DNA of 64,000 bases from Alphaproteobacteria bacterium (GTDB taxonomy: Bacteria; Pseudomonadota; Alphaproteobacteria; Micropepsales; Micropepsaceae), in NCBI GenBank assembly GCA_015654635.1, contig JAATGP010000013.1, positions 62,001 to 126,000 of the forward strand, given 5' to 3'. Under the pieces are notes generated by a model. The model did not search any database. It was given only the letters and a program-made list of their open reading frames with translations, and was not told where the DNA came from. A program made the translations under genes and the position numbers. Numbering within the stretch: position 1 is the stretch's first letter; each line of letters begins with the position of its first letter. This document shows positions 9,369 to 17,717 of this stretch, piece after piece.

Positions 9369-9384
9369 GTGGAAACGCTTCCAC
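9369..9384. promoter_or_regulatory. LacI-type operator, proximal copy
   Basis: GTGGAAACGCTTCCAC is a 16-base palindrome with the central CG usual for LacI-family sites. It stands directly upstream of TTGACT at 9392-9397. A repressor bound here would block the receptor promoter. The centres of the two operators are about 101 bases apart, so DNA looping between them is possible. Confidence 0.68.
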
Positions 9385-9497
9385 TTTTCTGTTGACTTGG
9401 ACCGAAAGTGGTTTGATTTGTTTTGCGGGGGCGAACCGAAAAAACTTTTACACCGCCCAGGAAACGTTTTTCACGGAACAGGACAGGGGAGAATAGT

Positions 9498-12413
9498 ATG
9501 ACCAACAAGTGGCTTCCGGCCGCATTGCTTGGTGCAACGTCGGTTCTGGCGTTGTGCCCGGCGGCCTTTGCGCAATCTGCAGAGGGACAGCTCGAAACCG
9601 TCACCGTCACGGGGTTTCGTCAATCGTTGCGCTCGTCCGAGGAAATCAAGCAGAATTCTATCGGCGTCGTCGACGCGATCACCGCCGAGGACATCGGCAA
9701 GTTTCCCGACACCAACCTCGCCGAATCGATTCAGCGCATTCCGGGCGTCACCATCGACCGTGTGAACGGTGAAGGCGCGCGCGTCACGGTGCGCGGCTTC
9801 GGCCCCGAATTCAACCTCGTGACCTTGAACGGTCGTTCGATGCCGGGTTCGGTGATCGGCAATTCCCAATCGGCAGCCCGATCGTTCGACTTTGAGAATT
9901 TGGCCTCAGACGATATTGCCGGCATTCGCGTCACCAAGACCGGTCGCGCCGACGTGGCGTCCGGCGGTATCGGTTCGACGATCGATATTCGTACGGCGCG
10001 CCCGTTCGACCATTCGGGCTTTGTGGCATCCGGCTCGGCTAAGGCCTCCTATGACACCACCAACCGTGAAGGCGATGATTATACCCCGGATGTCTCGGGC
10101 CTGATCAGCGACACGTTCTTTGGCGACAGGCTGGGCATCTTGGTCAGTGGTTCCTATGCTGTGCGCAACAGCGCGCTAGAATCTGCCACCAATGGCGGCT
10201 GGTTGACGCTGCAGCACAACAACACTGACGGAACAGTATCGAGCGACCTCACCAACGGTGTGATCAGTGGCACCACGCAGAATCCCGAAGGCAATATCTG
10301 GGGCCCGCGCAGCATGGGCTACGGTTATCAGGAGGACCATCGCAGCCGTACCAACGCACAGGCCGTCATCCAGTACCGTCCCCAAGAAAATGTGACGGCG
10401 ACTTTCGACTTCACCTACGCGCTCTTCAAGGATCATCAGACACAGCACACCTTCGGCCTCTGGTACACCTATGATGCGGATCTGTCCTCGGCGACGGTCA
10501 ACAATGAAGGCACCCTGACGGATGTAAAGGATGCGGGCAGCGATCTGTCCTATTCCACCTTCGACGATCATATTCGCAATGAGTTGACCTCGTCGGGCCT
10601 GAACCTGAAGTGGGATGTGAACGATTATCTAAATGTCACCTTCGATGCGCATCACTCCGTGATGATGTCCGGCGGCGACCCGCGCGGCAACAATACGTTC
10701 GGTATTGTGGGCCAAACCCCGTCCATCATGACACCGGGGCAGAGCAAGTACTTCCACAGCGGCGACACCTTCATTCCGCAGGGCTGGTTTGACTTCGCGG
10801 CCCCCCACACCAAAGACAATCTGGACACCTCGACGATCTCGCCGTTGTTCTATCAAGCCAACAACAACGTCTTCAACACCAAGGTCGATGAAGCGCGCCT
10901 CGACACCGTCTGGACGAACACCAACAAGGGTCTGACCAGTCTCCAGTTCGGCGTTCAGGTGAAGAAAATGCAAACCCACTCCTCGGCGTGGAACAGCTTC
11001 ATCGGCACCGGCTATTACGACGCAAGCGACGCGGGCCTCATTCCAGCCAGTGCCTTTACGAAAATTCCGACCAGCAGCCTGCTGTCATCCTTCTCGGGCG
11101 GCGGTAGTGGCATCAAGACGGCGCCCTACTACTTCGCTTTCGATCTCGACTCGTTCGTCAAGGCGACCGAACCGAAATACGGGCCCTACAGCACGCTGCC
11201 TCCGGATTCACCCACCAATGACGACAACATTCAGGAAGTAACGAAAGCGGTTTACGGTCAGGCCAATTTCGATCTCGACCTGTTCGATCGTCCTTTCAAG
11301 ATGACGGCCGGTTTGCGTTACGAACAAGTGGATGTCACTGCGCGGAGCCTGCAGAAGGTTGCCACGGCGATTTCGTGGGACAATCCGACGGAATTCCATA
11401 CGATTTATGCGCCCAGCGCGACCTTCTCCAAAGTCAAAGCGAGCAATTACGAGTTCTTGCCGAACGTCGACGCCAGCTTGGAAGTGCTGCCGGGCTTCTT
11501 GATTCGTACTTCCTTCAGCAAAACGGAGACAAGGCCTGATCTTACTCAAATGGTGGGCACGACCAGTGTTGGTTTAACGCCGAAAGTGGGTTCGCGCCCG
11601 GCATCGGCGGGCAACCCCGGCCTTCTGCCCTATGAATCGTATAACTACGACACCACGGCCGAGTGGTATTACAATCAGGATAGCTACATCTCGGCGAACT
11701 ACTTCAGCAAGGATGTGGTGAACTTCCTGACCACCACAAGCGTGCAGGCGCCCGTCAATGGCATCACCGATCCCTATGTCGGTGCACAGAAGAACGCGGC
11801 CGTGGCCTATCTCAAGGCCCATGGCAATGCGAGTCCGACGGATGCCGACACCTACGCTCAGATGGTCGCAATGTCTGGCCAAACCTCGTTCACCGGCCAG
11901 CCGGGCGATCCTTTGGCGTATTTTTCGATCACAACACCGACCAATGCCAACAAAATGAATACGCATGGCTTTGAGTTTGCTTGGCAGCATGCGTTCGATG
12001 ACAGCGGCTTTGGTGTGCAGGCGAGTTGGTCCATTCCGCTGGGCGGCGCCAAGTTCAATCCGCTGATCGTCGAGACACAGTTCGCTCTGCCGGGCCTTAG
12101 CAAGTCCTACAGCGCTTTGCTGTATTACGAAAAGTACGGCATCTCCGCTCGTATTGCCTTCACCCACCGCGACGCCTTCCTTGCCGGTCTTGGTCAAGCA
12201 CAGGAAACGGATGTGGAGCCAACCTACACCGACGCCTATAACCAGGTTGACGCCAGCGCCAGCTACGCCATCACCGATAACATCTCGGTCGTGTGGGACG
12301 GGATCAATCTGACCGGTGAAAATCTTACCCAGCATGGCCGCTACAAAGATCAGTTCCTTGCCGCGTATCAGGGCGGCGCACGCTTCGAGTTCGGCGTGCA
12401 TGTGAAGTACTAG
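9498..12413 (+). CDS. TonB-dependent receptor, Caulobacter/Xanthomonas type
   Basis: A 971-residue outer-membrane receptor. The ATG at 9498 follows AGGGGAGA and starts a clear signal peptide, MTNKWLPAALLG to AFAQS. The plug has LETVTVTGFR, IGKFPDTNLAESIQ, IPGVTIDRV and VTVRGFGPE; the barrel ends in FGVHVKY. The upstream in-frame extension has no ribosome site. The LacI operators and the downstream transporter and glycosidases mark it as the outer-membrane entry for the oligosaccharide used by this locus. It resembles the receptor at 4333-7329 and may have arisen by duplication. Confidence 0.94.
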   Translation: MTNKWLPAALLGATSVLALCPAAFAQSAEGQLETVTVTGFRQSLRSSEEIKQNSIGVVDAITAEDIGKFPDTNLAESIQRIPGVTIDRVNGEGARVTVRGFGPEFNLVTLNGRSMPGSVIGNSQSAARSFDFENLASDDIAGIRVTKTGRADVASGGIGSTIDIRTARPFDHSGFVASGSAKASYDTTNREGDDYTPDVSGLISDTFFGDRLGILVSGSYAVRNSALESATNGGWLTLQHNNTDGTVSSDLTNGVISGTTQNPEGNIWGPRSMGYGYQEDHRSRTNAQAVIQYRPQENVTATFDFTYALFKDHQTQHTFGLWYTYDADLSSATVNNEGTLTDVKDAGSDLSYSTFDDHIRNELTSSGLNLKWDVNDYLNVTFDAHHSVMMSGGDPRGNNTFGIVGQTPSIMTPGQSKYFHSGDTFIPQGWFDFAAPHTKDNLDTSTISPLFYQANNNVFNTKVDEARLDTVWTNTNKGLTSLQFGVQVKKMQTHSSAWNSFIGTGYYDASDAGLIPASAFTKIPTSSLLSSFSGGGSGIKTAPYYFAFDLDSFVKATEPKYGPYSTLPPDSPTNDDNIQEVTKAVYGQANFDLDLFDRPFKMTAGLRYEQVDVTARSLQKVATAISWDNPTEFHTIYAPSATFSKVKASNYEFLPNVDASLEVLPGFLIRTSFSKTETRPDLTQMVGTTSVGLTPKVGSRPASAGNPGLLPYESYNYDTTAEWYYNQDSYISANYFSKDVVNFLTTTSVQAPVNGITDPYVGAQKNAAVAYLKAHGNASPTDADTYAQMVAMSGQTSFTGQPGDPLAYFSITTPTNANKMNTHGFEFAWQHAFDDSGFGVQASWSIPLGGAKFNPLIVETQFALPGLSKSYSALLYYEKYGISARIAFTHRDAFLAGLGQAQETDVEPTYTDAYNQVDASASYAITDNISVVWDGINLTGENLTQHGRYKDQFLAAYQGGARFEFGVHVKY

Positions 12414-12814
12414 GCCGGGGGCACGGGGGAGGGCCGCTCATTCGAGCGGTCCTGCGCCCCATGAGCTTGGCCGCCGCACACCGTCATTCCGTTCGAGAGA
12501 GACGGTCGTTTTTGAATCTGCCCCGGCAACGAAACCGCGCGCCGGGGCAGGTTCTATCAAGACCCGTAGATGTTCAGGTTCGTGATGATCCTCCGGCTGC
12601 TTATCAAATGTTGCGTCCGCAGGCAGTGGCGGCCTTATCAGTCCAATTCCAACCGGGTGTCCTCCCCGACCACTGGCTCCGTCCTGCATTCCAGCGGGGC
12701 GGAGCTTCCTTTTCACGCCGGCCCGGCGCCGGCAGAAATTCACTTCGCGCTGATGCAGCGGTCAATGGCGCGAGCCGTTCCCGGCGGGGCGCGTCCACAC
12801 CGTAGGAGCATCCC
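12414..12814. other. Gap between receptor and sugar transporter, no gene seen
   Basis: A 401-base stretch with no supported gene. A hairpin at about 12431-12453 (GGCCGCTC against GAGCGGTCC) lies shortly after the receptor stop but has no U-tract, so it may be a weak terminator or an mRNA-stabilising stem. No LacI-type operator resembling the pair at 9.3 kb was found here. Confidence 0.45.
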
Positions 12815-14194
12815 TTGAACAGCAAGCCACCGTCCCTGACCGGCCGAATCTCACTCGGCGAAAAGGTCGGCTATTCGTTGGGCGATGCGGCGTCGAACCT
12901 ATATTGGAAGACGTTCGAATTCTACCTGATGATTTTCTATACCGATTTCTTCGGCATTTCGGCCGCGGCGATCGGCACGATGTTGCTGGTTACGCGCTTG
13001 GCCGATGCCGTGGCCGATCCGGTTATGGGCGCCATCGCCGACCGCACCAAGACCCGCTGGGGCCATTTTCGTCCCTATCTCGTCTGGTTTGCCCTGCCCC
13101 TGGCCGCGGCAGGCGTGCTCACCTTCACGACACCCAATCTCGCGGGCGGCAGCAAGCTCATCTATGCCTACATCACCTATTCGCTGCTGATGTTTCTCTA
13201 CACCGCGGTGAACATTCCCTATACCGCGCTGATGGGTGTGATGACGTCCAATTCCCAGGAACGCACTTCGGTCTCGTCCATCCGCTTTCTCGGCGCCTTC
13301 ACCGCAGGCATTTTCGTGCAATATCTGACCCCGACCTTTGTGCGCTTTTTGGGCCGCGGCAACGATGTCTTGGGCTGGCAGTTGACGATGGTGCTCTACG
13401 GTGTTCTTGCCGTGATCATGCTGCTTCTTTGCTTTGCCACAACGCGCGAACGGGTGACCCCGCCGCCGCAACAGACATCCGATCTTAGCGGTGATTTGCA
13501 GGCGCTGTTGTCGTCACGTGCTTGGCAGATTTTGTTCGCGGTGATGCTGCTGGTGCTGGCGGCGCTCGCCATCAAAGGGTCGGACGGCGCCTATTACTTC
13601 AAGTATTTTGTGCACAACGAAAGCCTCTTGCCGCCCTTTCTGGTGTCGAACGGCTTTGCCTTTGTGGCGGCTGTGGCGATGGCTTCGTTCCTGGCCAGGA
13701 TTGTGGGCAAGAAGGCGCTGTTCAGTTTCGCCATTGGTGCCGGCGGCCTTGTCATCGCCGGCTTTTGGCTGGTCAAGCCGACGGACATCACCGCGATCTT
13801 CGCCCTTCAGATCGTTTCGAGCTTCATCATCGGTTTCAACTCGCCGCTGGTCTTCGCCATGTTTGCCGATGTCGCGGACGAAGCCGAATGGCGCAGCGGG
13901 CGGCGCAATACCGGGCTGGTCTTTGCTTCGGCGATTTTCTCGACCAAGGCGGGCTGGGCCGTTGGCGCCTGGATGTTCGGTCTTTTGCTGAGCAGCTGCG
14001 GCTACCTGCCCAATGTTGCACAGACAGCGCGCGCCATCTTCGGGATCGTGCTGGCGACCAGTTGGCTGCCTAGCGTGTTGCTGGTCGCCGCCGCCCTTCT
14101 GATGCAGCTCTATCCCTTGACCGAAGCTCAGATGGTGAAAATTGAGACCGATCTTAAGGCACGGCGGGCCTCTGCAACACCCTCCGCGCCGTAA
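12815..14194 (+). CDS. GPH-family (MFS) sugar:cation symporter
   Basis: A 459-residue membrane protein with about twelve hydrophobic helices. It has the hallmarks of glycoside-pentoside-hexuronide transporters: an N-terminal GEKVGYSLGDAASNLYW block, DAVADPVMGAIADRTKTRWGHFRPYL after helix 2, and a mid-protein NIPYTALMGVMT. It should import the mono- or oligosaccharide released in the periplasm. The start is TTG at 12815, preceded by TAGGAG at a good distance; no ATG in frame fits the family's N-terminus better. The phosphorylase-like gene begins 43 bases after its stop and the GH3 gene follows, suggesting one operon. Confidence 0.9.
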   Translation: MNSKPPSLTGRISLGEKVGYSLGDAASNLYWKTFEFYLMIFYTDFFGISAAAIGTMLLVTRLADAVADPVMGAIADRTKTRWGHFRPYLVWFALPLAAAGVLTFTTPNLAGGSKLIYAYITYSLLMFLYTAVNIPYTALMGVMTSNSQERTSVSSIRFLGAFTAGIFVQYLTPTFVRFLGRGNDVLGWQLTMVLYGVLAVIMLLLCFATTRERVTPPPQQTSDLSGDLQALLSSRAWQILFAVMLLVLAALAIKGSDGAYYFKYFVHNESLLPPFLVSNGFAFVAAVAMASFLARIVGKKALFSFAIGAGGLVIAGFWLVKPTDITAIFALQIVSSFIIGFNSPLVFAMFADVADEAEWRSGRRNTGLVFASAIFSTKAGWAVGAWMFGLLLSSCGYLPNVAQTARAIFGIVLATSWLPSVLLVAAALLMQLYPLTEAQMVKIETDLKARRASATPSAP

Positions 14195-14237
14195 CCGACA
14201 TCCGTTCGTAGCGTAGAGCACAGCGTAAGGACAGCAC

Positions 14238-17200
14238 ATGACAGCGCAACCCATTGCCGAAGCCGCCGAGGCAGAAGGGCCGTTCGAGGCACAAGGCGAA
14301 CTTGTCGATATCGGCGGCGAGCGCTATTTCCGGATCAGCCATTGCGATGTCATGGCACCATTCCTGATGAGTCTCGTATCGAGTTCCGATCAATGGCTGT
14401 TCGTCTCTAGCACGGGGGCGCTGACAGCGGGCCGCCGCAATACCGATCAGGCGTTATTTCCGTATTACACGGATGACAAAATCCACGACAGTGTCGATCT
14501 GACGGGCGCAAAGACCATTATCAAGCTGACGCGCGGCGGCCAAAGTCTGCTGTGGGAGCCGCTGTCGCCGCGCCATGAGGGGCATTACCGCGTTACTCGA
14601 AGCCTCGCCAAAAATGTCTATGGCAACAAGCTGATCTTCGAGGAGGTCAATCACGATCTCGGCTTGGCGTTCACCTCGGCCTGGATGTGCTCGGACCGTT
14701 TTGGTTTCGTCCGCCGCGCCTCGCTAAGCAATCTTAACGCCGAACCGCTCGAGATTGCGCTGATCGACGGTATTCAGAACCTCGTGCCCGCCGGGCTGAC
14801 ACAGCGTTTCCAGCTTGAGTATTCGACGCTTGCTGATGGCTATAAGGAAAACGAGCTTCACCGCCCCAGCGGTCTTGGTCTTTTCCGGCTGAGCGCCATT
14901 CCCGCCGACCAGCCGCGGCCGCGCGAGGCGTTACGCGCCACCACTGTCTGGTGCGAGGGCCTAAAGCCTCTGTGCCATTTGTTATGCGCCGCCCAACTCG
15001 ATCGCTTCCGCCATGGCCAGCCTCTTGAAGAGGAAACTCTGGTGCGTGGCCGCAGAGGCGCCTATTTCGTCCATAGCACCCTGTCCTTAGCCGCCAGGCA
15101 GAAGCAGGAATGGAGCTTTGTCGCCGACGTTTCCCGTGATGCGGCTGGCGTTGCCGCAACGCTTGCGGTCCTTCATTCCGGTGCCGATCTTAGGACCGAG
15201 ATCGATCGTGACGTTGCCGCCGGAACCGAAGAACTGAGCCGTATCGTCGGCTCAGCCGATGGCCTGCAGCAAACCAGCGATCAGCGCAACATTTGGCGCC
15301 ATTATTCCAACACGCTCTTCAATGTTATGCGTGGTGGTGTTCCCGCCACGGGCTATGACATTTCTCGGGAAGACTTTGCGGCCTTTGTTGCTGCTGCCAA
15401 TCGGGCGCTGGCCAAGACGCACACGCCGTTCCTGGCGACGCTGCCGCAAACTCTCAGTCGCGACGCGCTCCTGGCTCTGGTAGATCGTCAGCACGACAGC
15501 AATTTGGCACGCCTCGCTTATGAGTATTTGCCGCTAACCTTTAGCCGCCGTCACGGCGATCCGAGCCGGCCATGGAACATCTTCGCCATTGACGTCAAAG
15601 GCGTCCACGGCGAACGCATCCTCAACTATCAAGGCAATTGGCGCGATATCTTCCAGAATTGGGAGGCGTTGGCCCATTCCTTTCCCGGCTTCATTGAGGG
15701 CATGATCTTCAAGTTTCTCGATGCCTCCACCGCCGATGGCCACAATCCTTATCGGATTACGCGCGATAGCTTCGACTGGGAAGTTTTCGACCCCCACGAT
15801 ACATGGACCTATATCGGCTATTGGGGTGATCATCAGGTCGCTTATCTACTGAAATTGCTGGAAGTGGCGGCACGCTTTCACCCGTTGGCCTTATCTGGCC
15901 TCCTGACACGCCGCCTCTTCACCTATGCTGATGTGCCTTATCGCATCAAATCCTATGCCGCGATCGTTGCCGATCCGCACGCCACCATCACTTTCGATGA
16001 AGCGCTCGACCGTCAAATCCGGCAGCAGGCGGAGAAGTTTGGCGCCGATGGCAAAGCCTTGCTGAATGCTGATGGTGCGCCCTATCAGGTCAATCTTGCC
16101 GAGAAACTCGTCGTCGTCATTCTGGCCCGGCTGTTCAATTTCATTCCCGATGCAGGCCTCTGGATGAACACCCAGCGGCCGGAATGGAACGACGCCAACA
16201 ACGCGCTCGTCGGCAGTGGCGCCTCTATGGTGACCTTGTGCTATCTGCGCCGCTTCCTTGCTTTTGCGCGCACGTTGTTCGCCTCAGCGAGCGATCCGGC
16301 GCTCGAACTATCGACAGCGGTTGCCAATGCCTTCACGCGGGTGGACGAAATCCTTCGTTCCAATATCGGCTTGCTGAGCGGCGGTATCTCGGATGGTGAT
16401 CGCAAGCGTCTGCTCGATTCTCTCGGCCAGGCGGGTAGCGACTATCGCCAGGATGTCTATGCAAACGGTCTTTGCGGTGCCGTGCCTGTGGCGGGCTCTG
16501 CGCTGGTGGCTCTTTGCGACACCGCCATTCGCTATATCGACCATGCCATTGGCGCCAACCGGCGGGAAGACGGTCTCTATCATGCTTACAACATCTTGGA
16601 GTTCGGTCCCGGCGGCATCGCCATAAGGCGGCTGCAGGAGATGCTGGAAGGACAGGTCGCCGTTCTGAGTTCGGGGGCGCTGGCCCCGGCTGCAGCAGCC
16701 GACCTTGTCGACGCCTTACGTCGGAGCATGCTCTATCGTCCAGACCAGAACAGCTATCTGCTCTATCCCGACAAGATTCTTCCCGGCTTTTTCCAGAAGA
16801 ACAATATTCCGGCCGAAGGCTTGGCGTCATCTCCGGCACTGGTCGCCATGATCGCGCGGGATGACCGGCGCATTGTGATTCGCGATGTGAACGGTGTTGC
16901 CCATTTCAATGCCGCATTCGCCAATGCCGCGGTGCTCGAACAAGCGCTGGCGTCGTTAGGCTTACTGCCCAACGAAGAGGCCTGCATTCTGGCGCTATAC
17001 GAATCAGTGTTTCAGCACAAATCCTTCACGGGACGCTCCGGCTCCTTTTACAAATACGAGGGTCTTGGCTGTATCTACTGGCACATGGTCTCCAAGCTCC
17101 TTTTGTCTGTGCAGGAGGTGATGTGGCGCGCGAGCCGCGAGGACAGTCATGCGCTTGATCGTTTGCGGGGCCAATATCGCGACATTCGCGAAGGTCTCGG

Positions 17201-17660
17201 GGTGCACAAATCACCGGCGCTCTATGGCGCGGTGCCGCTGGATCCCTATTCGCACACGCCCGGTTTTGCCGGCGTGCAGCAGCCCGGCATGACCGGCCAG
17301 GTCAAGGAGGATATCATTTCGCGTCTTGGCGAGATGGGGGCGTCGGTGGTGGGCGGCGCATTGGTATTTTCCGCAGCGATGATCAAGCGCGACGAGTTTC
17401 TGAACGAAGCAGCACAGTTCGCCTTCTTCGATGTTCAGGGTGTCAAGCAGTCGCTGGTCCTAGAACCGGGCAGCCTTGCCTTCACCATCTGCCAAGTGCC
17501 GGTCGTTGTGCACAGGAGCGGCAGCGGCGACATCGTGATTACAGCAGCAGAAGGTGGCCATCGTTTGCGGCCCGGCCTCAGCCTGGATGCGCAAACAAGC
17601 CGTGCCATCTTTCAGCGCGACGGCAGCGTGGCCCGGCTGGATGTGAGGATCGGGTCATAG
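14238..17660 (+). CDS. Large GH94-clan (cellobiose/beta-glucan phosphorylase-like) protein
   Basis: An 1140-residue cytoplasmic protein with no signal peptide. The segment EWNDANNALVGSG, with Asp652 in the WND motif, matches the general-acid region of GH94-type inverting phosphorylases. The flanking helices fit an (alpha/alpha)6 barrel, and the N-terminal 270 residues look like the beta-sandwich domain. The length exceeds cellobiose phosphorylases (about 800) and is closer to beta-1,3-glucan phosphorylase families such as GH149 and GH161. A role in phosphorolysis of an imported beta-glucan oligosaccharide is inferred from the motif and the operon with the transporter and GH3 enzyme. The exact family and linkage cannot be decided here. 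Confidence 0.68.
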   Translation: MTAQPIAEAAEAEGPFEAQGELVDIGGERYFRISHCDVMAPFLMSLVSSSDQWLFVSSTGALTAGRRNTDQALFPYYTDDKIHDSVDLTGAKTIIKLTRGGQSLLWEPLSPRHEGHYRVTRSLAKNVYGNKLIFEEVNHDLGLAFTSAWMCSDRFGFVRRASLSNLNAEPLEIALIDGIQNLVPAGLTQRFQLEYSTLADGYKENELHRPSGLGLFRLSAIPADQPRPREALRATTVWCEGLKPLCHLLCAAQLDRFRHGQPLEEETLVRGRRGAYFVHSTLSLAARQKQEWSFVADVSRDAAGVAATLAVLHSGADLRTEIDRDVAAGTEELSRIVGSADGLQQTSDQRNIWRHYSNTLFNVMRGGVPATGYDISREDFAAFVAAANRALAKTHTPFLATLPQTLSRDALLALVDRQHDSNLARLAYEYLPLTFSRRHGDPSRPWNIFAIDVKGVHGERILNYQGNWRDIFQNWEALAHSFPGFIEGMIFKFLDASTADGHNPYRITRDSFDWEVFDPHDTWTYIGYWGDHQVAYLLKLLEVAARFHPLALSGLLTRRLFTYADVPYRIKSYAAIVADPHATITFDEALDRQIRQQAEKFGADGKALLNADGAPYQVNLAEKLVVVILARLFNFIPDAGLWMNTQRPEWNDANNALVGSGASMVTLCYLRRFLAFARTLFASASDPALELSTAVANAFTRVDEILRSNIGLLSGGISDGDRKRLLDSLGQAGSDYRQDVYANGLCGAVPVAGSALVALCDTAIRYIDHAIGANRREDGLYHAYNILEFGPGGIAIRRLQEMLEGQVAVLSSGALAPAAAADLVDALRRSMLYRPDQNSYLLYPDKILPGFFQKNNIPAEGLASSPALVAMIARDDRRIVIRDVNGVAHFNAAFANAAVLEQALASLGLLPNEEACILALYESVFQHKSFTGRSGSFYKYEGLGCIYWHMVSKLLLSVQEVMWRASREDSHALDRLRGQYRDIREGLGVHKSPALYGAVPLDPYSHTPGFAGVQQPGMTGQVKEDIISRLGEMGASVVGGALVFSAAMIKRDEFLNEAAQFAFFDVQGVKQSLVLEPGSLAFTICQVPVVVHRSGSGDIVITAAEGGHRLRPGLSLDAQTSRAIFQRDGSVARLDVRIGS

Positions 17661-17717
17661 AGATACAATACGCTACGGCGCGGGAGATGCCGGTCATTCA
17701 ACATGGGAGGATGTGCG

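Larger units (their letters stand above)
9064..9497. other. Control region of the second TonB receptor
   Basis: The 434 bases between lacI and the receptor hold no supported gene. They carry two LacI-type operators (9269-9282 and 9369-9384), listed separately. TTGACT at 9392-9397 could be a -35 box, but no good -10 follows at 16-18 bases. Confidence 0.6.

Noticed and set aside
12431-12453. Terminator after the second TonB receptor
   Set aside because: The stem is clear but no U-tract follows, so it is not called as a terminator.
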